Shown: piece by piece, positions 58,671-64,000 of the stretch
How the letters are laid out: each line of letters begins with the position of its first letter
Position numbering within the stretch: position 1 is the first letter of the stretch
Assembly: GCF_030812415.1 (NCBI RefSeq)
Contig: NZ_JAUSST010000001.1
Span: 62,001 to 126,000, forward strand
Length of the DNA: 64,000 bases
Direction: 5' to 3'
Source of the DNA: Paenibacillus harenae
Lineage (GTDB): Bacteria > Bacillota > Bacilli > Paenibacillales > Paenibacillaceae
Translations under genes and position numbers: made by a program
Notes under the pieces: generated by a model
What the model saw: the letters and a program-made list of their open reading frames with translations, nothing else
Databases searched by the model: none
What the model was told of the DNA's origin: nothing

Positions 58671-59882
58671 TTAACGTCGGCTTGTAGCGCCATATTCAGT
58701 AATTTTCGATTTGATATGGATCGTAACCGGTATTTGGCTGAACTCCTCATCCCAATCCTTCTTCATCGGCTCCCATACCTTCGGATGCTGAATACGGAGG
58801 CGTTGACCGAAACCAGCAACATCCGTTTTATACTTATCTTGCAGCTTAGCCAGAGTAGATAGAACGAGCTTCTCTATTTCTTCCTTGACCGCCGCTTCTG
58901 TCTGTTTCGTAAAAGCCTCATTGATCTCGAGCTCGGACGGGGTCCATTCCTCCATGACTCTTCCGGTCGTTTCGATCTCTACCTCAAAAGTGACTTTGCC
59001 GTTTTTGACGATCGCGTTTATTTTACTTTCCAATTTTTTAATTTCGTATGAAATCACTTCACCTCTTTCTTCGTGGTAGGCTTTAATTTGTCCGCCCTTT
59101 CCTTGTCCGGATAACAGCATTAAGCCGACCAGCTCTTTCTCGTTAAGAAAACCGATAAGTTTCTGGCTGCTTCCTTTAATAACGGCAGCACCCGAAAACG
59201 CCACTTCTCCCTTTGCTGAAACGACGTTTTGCAGCACATAGCTCATCCCGGCATGCATTTTACCTTCAAGCTTCGCCAAAGTGACGGGAGACATGATTTT
59301 CAAAGAGCGATATTGATTATCCGTAATGCCTAATAAACGAAAAGCAGGAACGACCGTGCTGCTCTGGGTCTCCAAGGTATGGCTGGCTTTGCTTTTGCTA
59401 ATGAACACAACGGCGCTGGGCCTAATATCATTGTCTCTCAGGAAAAAATCAAGCAATTGATCCATACGCTTTCGCCTTGCAAGCTTCTCATTAACAACGA
59501 TTACTTTCAGGTGATGTCCGATAACGGGCCGTTCCATCCGCGTAGAAAACTCTCGTATCATTTCAAAGATCGAGTCTCCCGTTTCAGACACATTGATATA
59601 GGCTTTTTGCTCGGCCGCAGGCGTTTTCTCTCCCTTTCCGCCTTTCAATTCATTAATGATTTGAATGGTAAACGTCATTGTCTTTTTTCTCGCATAACCT
59701 GCTCCTTGCTTTTCAAGCTCCTTCTCTACCTTCGACTGCTCGCCGATATCCAGCGCCATGCCGATGTAGATCGATAGATCCTCGATCTCGTCCTTGCTCC
59801 AACATCCCGTCTGCAAGAAAAGGATGGCAGCAGAAATGAGCATAAGAAAGAGCCTGCTTTTATTTACGGCTAATGCCTTCAC
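58671..59882 (-). CDS. gerC: Ger(x)C-family germination lipoprotein
   Basis: 403 residues from GTG 59882 (AAGGGGG seven bases upstream). Signal helix LFLMLISAAILFLQTGC, lipidated Cys at 27; then the GerC N-domain (WSKDEIEDLSIYIGMALDIG) and the C-terminal GerC fold (KVTFEVEIETTGRVMEEW, LQDKYKTDVAGFGQRL). The outer-leaflet C subunit of a GerA-type nutrient receptor in the spore inner membrane. It overlaps gerB by 23 bases and closes the operon. Confidence 0.94.
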   Translation of the reverse strand: MKALAVNKSRLFLMLISAAILFLQTGCWSKDEIEDLSIYIGMALDIGEQSKVEKELEKQGAGYARKKTMTFTIQIINELKGGKGEKTPAAEQKAYINVSETGDSIFEMIREFSTRMERPVIGHHLKVIVVNEKLARRKRMDQLLDFFLRDNDIRPSAVVFISKSKASHTLETQSSTVVPAFRLLGITDNQYRSLKIMSPVTLAKLEGKMHAGMSYVLQNVVSAKGEVAFSGAAVIKGSSQKLIGFLNEKELVGLMLLSGQGKGGQIKAYHEERGEVISYEIKKLESKINAIVKNGKVTFEVEIETTGRVMEEWTPSELEINEAFTKQTEAAVKEEIEKLVLSTLAKLQDKYKTDVAGFGQRLRIQHPKVWEPMKKDWDEEFSQIPVTIHIKSKITEYGATSRR

Positions 59883-60969
59883 CCTTATGCCCCCTTAGCT
59901 TGGATATCGCTAACAATAGCAGCGGCATTGCGCCGAATAAATACAAACTCAAATTGCCGATAAAATCTCCCATTCGGAAAACGCCGGCTAAGTTTTTAGG
60001 TATATTGGCCATTAGAAATACGACTGGAAGCAGCCCATAAAGGAACCCGTTCAGATTACGCTTCGACATTTGCGACAAACCGAGTGAAGCCGCATAATAC
60101 GTCATCGTAAAGGTCGAATAAATTTGCATGATCCAAATAACGAGCAGAAACGATTCAAAACGTTCAAATATGAGTCCTTCGATTTCGACGCTTCTTACTA
60201 AATCGAGCGTTGGCCAGGTTCTCGTTACAACGCCGTCCACGGATAATGAGCCTATGACCATCACAACCGTAATGATATAAATCATTAAGGGTATGGAAGT
60301 GCCAACGATAACGGCTTTCGATGCTTTTTCCGGACGATGCATGAAAGCAATAATGATCAATATCGCTTCGAATCCCGTAAACGTTATGGCGGTGGTCTTC
60401 ACGCCATTGAGAACCGGCATAACCCCCTGCCCTAGTACAGGTCTAAGGTTGTCCACATCAAACAACGTAATGCCGAAGAAGGTTACGATGACGAACACAA
60501 AGATTGTAATGGGCAAAATAATTTCAAATAAACGTGCTATAGCGTTTATTCCGCCAGTAACCAAATAGAGACTTACCCACATAAAGACCATAATGATCGC
60601 CCAAGAAGGCGTACCTTCCAACAAGAAAAAATCAGCAACCTCTGCAAGCACTCTAATCTCGAATGAAGCGATCAGACAGAAATAACCGACAACGATAAGC
60701 GAAATAAGAGAGCCGAGCCATTTGCCCGTAATTTGGCCTATGTATTCGTAAAATGTTTTACCTCGAAACGGTTTGGACAGCATGACCATAATAAGACCTG
60801 CAGCTATAGCAAGAAAGCCGCCTATTATAACGGAAATCCAACCGTCCGGCGTTCCCGTTTTTTCCGCGACAGTTCTTGGAAGCGTTAATATACCTGCGCC
60901 AAGCATCGTATTGGCTAGGATTACAGCTGTTTGGATGCTTGTAATGCGATCCTTAGCCTGATATGCCAT
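59860..60969 (-). CDS. gerB: GerB-family germination receptor subunit
   Basis: 369 residues from ATG 60969, nine bases after GGGAGG. About ten membrane helices of the amino acid-polyamine-organocation fold (GerAB/ArcD/ProY): ILANTMLGAGILTLPRTVAEKTGTPDGW at the start, KTTAITFTGFEAILIIIAF in the middle. In GerA-type receptors this subunit binds the germinant. It lies 20 bases after gerA and overlaps gerC. Confidence 0.94.
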   Translation of the reverse strand: MAYQAKDRITSIQTAVILANTMLGAGILTLPRTVAEKTGTPDGWISVIIGGFLAIAAGLIMVMLSKPFRGKTFYEYIGQITGKWLGSLISLIVVGYFCLIASFEIRVLAEVADFFLLEGTPSWAIIMVFMWVSLYLVTGGINAIARLFEIILPITIFVFVIVTFFGITLFDVDNLRPVLGQGVMPVLNGVKTTAITFTGFEAILIIIAFMHRPEKASKAVIVGTSIPLMIYIITVVMVIGSLSVDGVVTRTWPTLDLVRSVEIEGLIFERFESFLLVIWIMQIYSTFTMTYYAASLGLSQMSKRNLNGFLYGLLPVVFLMANIPKNLAGVFRMGDFIGNLSLYLFGAMPLLLLAISKLRGHKGEGISRK

Positions 60970-60989
60970 TCGTTGCGGCCTCCCGTCTG

Positions 60990-62435
60990 TCAACCTTTAC
61001 GTACCTTGTCCTTTGTTTTTAGCATTTTCGGACGTCGCTTCATCATCGTTAACGGCATGCGCAGAATGAAGTCTTTCCAATCGTTTAACCGGTAAGGGAC
61101 TGCCGGACTGGCATACGGCACTCCAAAGCTCTTAAGCTTGACCACATGGACGCACAGCATAAGAAAAAACAAAATTACGCCATATAATCCGAAAGCCGCC
61201 GCGCAAAACATGGCGATAAAACGAAGCATCCGTAGTGCTATGCCTACGCTGTATTGTGGAATTGTAAAGGAAGAAATAGCCGTTACGGCAACGACGATAA
61301 CGAGGATGGGACTTACAATTCCTGCTTGAACAGCCGCTTCTCCAATGATTAAGCCTCCGACGATACCCATCGCGGGTCCGATCGGTTTAGGCAGGCGCAG
61401 GCCAGCTTCGCGTAATATTTCGATCGCTATTTCCATAATCAACGCTTCCACAAGCGAGGAGAAAGGGACGCCGACTCTTGTCGCCATGATCGATACGGCA
61501 AGCTTCGTCGGAATGAGTCCTGGGTGAAAAGAAATGAAAGAAATGTAAAGAGACGGCGTTAACAGAGAAATAAGAGCCGCGGCAAAACGGAGAACCCTTA
61601 ACAAGCTGCCAGACATCCAGCGTTCGTAATAGTCCTCAGGCGATTGGAGCAGCATGCTGAAGGTAACGGGCACAATAAGCGCGAAGGGCGTTCCGTCAAG
61701 CAAGATCGCGACCCGTCCTTCCATTAATGCCGCTATGACGCGATCCGGCCGCTCCGTGCTTTGCACTTGCGGGAACGGGCTAAGGAAGTTATCCTCGATC
61801 AACTGCTCCACATACCCCGATTCAGGCAGGTTGTCTATATCGATCTTAGAAACTCGCCGCTTTACCTCTTCTACGATGTCCGAATCGGCAATATCCTCCA
61901 TGTATGCGATAATCAAATCTTTGCTTGCCCGTTTGCCAACTTTCATCGCGATCATGGATAGGCTTGCGTTTTCCCCATGTCTTCGCAACAATGCCGTATT
62001 ATCCGATAACGTTTCATTGAAACCTGTTCGCGGTCCTCTTACTAACGCCTCCGAGATCGGTTCTTCAATGCTGCGCGACTTGCTCAACATCGTTCCGATA
62101 ATCAGCATTTCGGACATGCCGTCTACGAGCAGCGCCGTTTGGCCGGTGAGCACCTTCCGTATGATTTCTTCTATTTCATGGGTTATTGTAATCTGGCTTA
62201 CCGTTAACACTTTATTCGTTAATATCGAACATGTGATCGTCTCTTCGCCGACATCGTTCATCAACACTTTCAAAATATGTTGATCTATCATATCTTTGTC
62301 CGCCAACCCGTCCGCATAAATAATGGCGGCGCCGACACTACTGCCGGCAATCGAAAACTCGCGTATATTCACGTCCGAATGGCGCGCTGTAATCGCTCTA
62401 ACCTTTTGCAAATTCGATGATAAGCTTCCGTACAT
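60990..62435 (-). CDS. gerA: GerA-family germination receptor subunit
   Basis: 481 residues from ATG 62435; a GTG three codons earlier is an alternative. The soluble N-terminal region (1-230) contains [16 protein letters not shown] and [28 protein letters not shown], the family's most conserved stretch; the C-terminal half has about five membrane helices ([18 protein letters not shown]..., [36 protein letters not shown]). The A subunit of a nutrient germinant receptor; the order A-B-C is the classical one. Confidence 0.95.
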   Translation of the reverse strand: MYGSLSSNLQKVRAITARHSDVNIREFSIAGSSVGAAIIYADGLADKDMIDQHILKVLMNDVGEETITCSILTNKVLTVSQITITHEIEEIIRKVLTGQTALLVDGMSEMLIIGTMLSKSRSIEEPISEALVRGPRTGFNETLSDNTALLRRHGENASLSMIAMKVGKRASKDLIIAYMEDIADSDIVEEVKRRVSKIDIDNLPESGYVEQLIEDNFLSPFPQVQSTERPDRVIAALMEGRVAILLDGTPFALIVPVTFSMLLQSPEDYYERWMSGSLLRVLRFAAALISLLTPSLYISFISFHPGLIPTKLAVSIMATRVGVPFSSLVEALIMEIAIEILREAGLRLPKPIGPAMGIVGGLIIGEAAVQAGIVSPILVIVVAVTAISSFTIPQYSVGIALRMLRFIAMFCAAAFGLYGVILFFLMLCVHVVKLKSFGVPYASPAVPYRLNDWKDFILRMPLTMMKRRPKMLKTKDKVRKG

Positions 62436-62449
62436 GGGGACCACTCTTT

Positions 62450-62569
62450 CTATGCTTTTCGGAACGAATCAAATAATCTGGAAATGGCCACCGGAACGGC
62501 TAAAACGATAAAAGCTTGAAAAATAACTTTCCACTCTGGAATATAGCTTATCCATGCTTGAACATTCAT
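62450..62569 (-). CDS. 39-residue single-pass membrane peptide at the head of the ger operon
   Basis: Starts at ATG 62569, eight bases after GGGAG, and ends 14 bases before gerA. The peptide has an amphipathic N-terminus ([12 protein letters not shown]) and one membrane helix ([19 protein letters not shown]) with a basic tail. Some ger operons contain a small D subunit of about 75 residues with two helices; this one is shorter with a single helix. Strong ribosome-binding site and operon position support a real gene; its role as accessory subunit is inferred. Confidence 0.6.
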   Translation of the reverse strand: MNVQAWISYIPEWKVIFQAFIVLAVPVAISRLFDSFRKA

Positions 62570-62593
62570 AAGGCACACTCCCGCTCCGTCTTT

Positions 62594-62623
62594 TAGAGGG
62601 ATAAAGAGCATTTTCTCCATTCA
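62594..62623 (-). promoter_or_regulatory. Possible sigma-G promoter of the ger operon
   Basis: On the minus strand TGAAT (62623-62619) and CCCTCTA (62600-62594) are 18 bases apart, compared with sigma-G TGAATA / CATACTA. The -10 matches four of seven bases, so this is weak, but ger operons are normally sigma-G dependent. Confidence 0.3.
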
Positions 62624-62668
62624 CGGCGCGAAATAAACCCGAACAGAAACGATTGAAGGGAATAAGAC

Positions 62669-62703
62669 AAAAAAAAGAGAAGGGATCACTCCCCTCTCTT
62701 CTT
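62669..62703 (-). terminator. Terminator of the DinG-type helicase gene
   Basis: On the minus strand AAGAGAGGGG pairs with CCCTTCTCTT around AGTGAT, followed by six T. It directly follows the stop codon. Confidence 0.88.
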
Positions 62704-64000
62704 CTAGAACGTATGCAGCGTGACGTCGTTTGGCATCACATTGTTAATCTGCTCTCGTACGTTACGGTCATTTAATTGTGCGCCGAAGATCACGATCGAA
62801 CCGCTGTCCTCTCGGGAACGTATCAGACGTCCGATTCCTTGCCTTAATCGGAGCAGCATATAGGGCATATCGACTTCGTCGAACGGATTCAGCGCATCCT
62901 CCCGCTTCGCATCGAATACCGGATCATGCGGCGGGAACGGCAGATCCCAGATGATGACTTGCGACAACGATGCGCCTGGAATATCGAGCCCTTCCCAAAG
63001 CGTCACCGCGCATAGGATGCTATCGGTTTGCTGCTGGAATTGGGCGATCAGATGGCTGATCTCGGCCGAACCTTCGTATAGGAACGAATAATCGGCGCTG
63101 CCATGCTCGTCTTTTTGTACCGAAATTTTGAACAGCTCAAGCTGTTCGATCGATGGGAACAAAATCAACGAACCGCCCTTTGCCTCGCCTAACCTGCGCA
63201 GCGTTTGTTTTACTTTGCTCTCCGGATCAAGCTCCGTATTGTCTGCCTGTATGAATACTTCCATTTGCTGCGCGTAATCATAGGGCGACGGCACGGTAAA
63301 GGATAACGGCGCCTCGATTCCTAAGCTCTGCATCATATAAGCGAAAGATCCGTCCACCGACAGCGTCGCTGACGAGAACACGATCGGCATGTTAAGACCG
63401 AACACTTGCTCCTTCAGCACTTCCTTTACCCACTTCGGCATTATGACGAGCGAGATGCCTTCCTTATCCTTCGTTACCCAGCTAATCGGCTGCTCCTGTC
63501 TCTTGAACAGCGACAAGGCGAATTGGAGCATTTCGATATGCTCCTCTACGATCTTCAACTGATACTCGTCAATGGTGAACAAGCCGCTTTCGAATACGAG
63601 CTCCTCTTCAATCTCGGACATCATATCCTGGAACCGATTCACTTCCTGCAGCAGCTCGGCCTTCCAAATGATCTGTTTGCGATCCGATGCGAGTACGGTG
63701 CGGCTATTTTGTTCGATCAAGGAGAACAGATGCTCGCTCTGCGCTAGTGCGTTCTCTATCGCATAGGCTAAAGACTCTCTAATGTCGTCCTGCAGCAGCC
63801 TTGTAATGATGCTCTCGAATACATGGTGGTTCAGCTTGTACGTTAGCGCCTTCTGGGCAGCCGTCTCCAGCAAATGTCCTTCGTCGAAGACAACCGAACT
63901 ATGCGCGGGGAGCAATGGCAGCTGGCCTTCGCGTTTACGCGCTTCGTATGTCCATATATGTTCCATATAGAAGTCATGCGAACATATGATCAGATCCGCC
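62704..64000 (-). CDS. DinG/Rad3-type ATP-dependent helicase, C-terminal part (runs off window)
   Basis: At least 432 residues are inside the window and the frame stays open past 64000 (ADLIICSHDFYMEH precedes the first internal Met). The Walker B box is VVFDEGHLLE (DEGH/DEAH). Later motifs include VFSSATL (motif III-like), GSLILFPSIEQLELF, AVTLWEGLDIPGASLSQVIIWDLPF (motif V) and LRQGIGRLIRSREDSG (motif VI, QxxGRxxR). It unwinds DNA 5'-3' in repair. The iron-sulfur cysteines, if present, would be upstream of the visible part. Confidence 0.9.
   Translation of the reverse strand, partial: ADLIICSHDFYMEHIWTYEARKREGQLPLLPAHSSVVFDEGHLLETAAQKALTYKLNHHVFESIITRLLQDDIRESLAYAIENALAQSEHLFSLIEQNSRTVLASDRKQIIWKAELLQEVNRFQDMMSEIEEELVFESGLFTIDEYQLKIVEEHIEMLQFALSLFKRQEQPISWVTKDKEGISLVIMPKWVKEVLKEQVFGLNMPIVFSSATLSVDGSFAYMMQSLGIEAPLSFTVPSPYDYAQQMEVFIQADNTELDPESKVKQTLRRLGEAKGGSLILFPSIEQLELFKISVQKDEHGSADYSFLYEGSAEISHLIAQFQQQTDSILCAVTLWEGLDIPGASLSQVIIWDLPFPPHDPVFDAKREDALNPFDEVDMPYMLLRLRQGIGRLIRSREDSGSIVIFGAQLNDRNVREQINNVMPNDVTLHTF

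Overview
The window looks like a chromosomal segment of an endospore-forming Bacillota, most probably Paenibacillaceae (Paenibacillus or a close relative). This is inferred from the gene set: a gerA-gerB-gerC germination operon, a YesM-type sensor kinase beside an extracellular solute-binding lipoprotein, GlnR/TnrA-type nitrogen boxes, a threonine T-box, a bacterial Ku plus ATP-dependent ligase, strong Shine-Dalgarno sequences and frequent TTG/GTG starts. No rRNA, tRNA, CRISPR array or complete insertion sequence was found.

Layout. 1-1.4 kb: type III polyketide synthase with an overlapping downstream methyltransferase that runs off the window. 1.5-4.4 kb: end-joining and repair genes (Ku, endonuclease IV-like TIM barrel, ligase). 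4.4-8.5 kb: MFS drug-type exporter, WYL regulator, TerB-like protein, MerR/TipAS regulator. 8.5-10.9 kb: thrS with a T-box leader. 11-12.9 kb: His-rich membrane protein and permease, possibly metal-linked. 13-20.4 kb: nitrate assimilation island, moeA-nasB-nasC on the minus strand and a nitrate transporter on the plus strand, around a regulatory region with two perfect GlnR/TnrA boxes and, on both divergent transcripts, tandem hexaloop hairpins overlapping terminators (ANTAR-type antitermination). 20.5-24 kb: small proteins, DUF1854 protein and ABC exporter. 24.7-25.9 kb: EamA exporter behind a purine-riboswitch-like leader. 26-28.7 kb: ECF sigma factor, ClpP paralogue, and a Thg1-like 3'-5' polymerase paired with a polynucleotide-kinase-like P-loop protein. 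29-36.4 kb: decayed YheC/YheD gene, aroC, LysR regulator, solute-binding lipoprotein with sensor kinase, PCYCGC lipoprotein. 36.5-44.4 kb: five-gene operon SWIM - HEAT-like - MoxR ATPase - DUF5682 - VWA. 44.5-51.7 kb: thrC, LysR, aldo/keto reductase with AraC regulator, YdcF-like gene, sugar isomerase-like gene, repeat-containing acidic protein. 52-57.4 kb: large Gly-rich/TIG/SGNH protein, VOC protein, STAND-LuxR regulator. 57.6-62.6 kb: tyrosine recombinase and germination operon with an extra 39-residue membrane peptide. 62.7-64 kb: 3' part of a DinG-type helicase.

The most interesting items are the symmetric double-box, double-antiterminator control region of the nitrate genes (18.7-19.04 kb), the chaperone/protease-like SWIM-MoxR-DUF5682-VWA operon, the Thg1-kinase RNA-repair pair, and a purine-type riboswitch with an unusual P2 arm in front of an exporter. 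No computation could be run: RNA folds were done by eye and family calls rest on recognised motifs.
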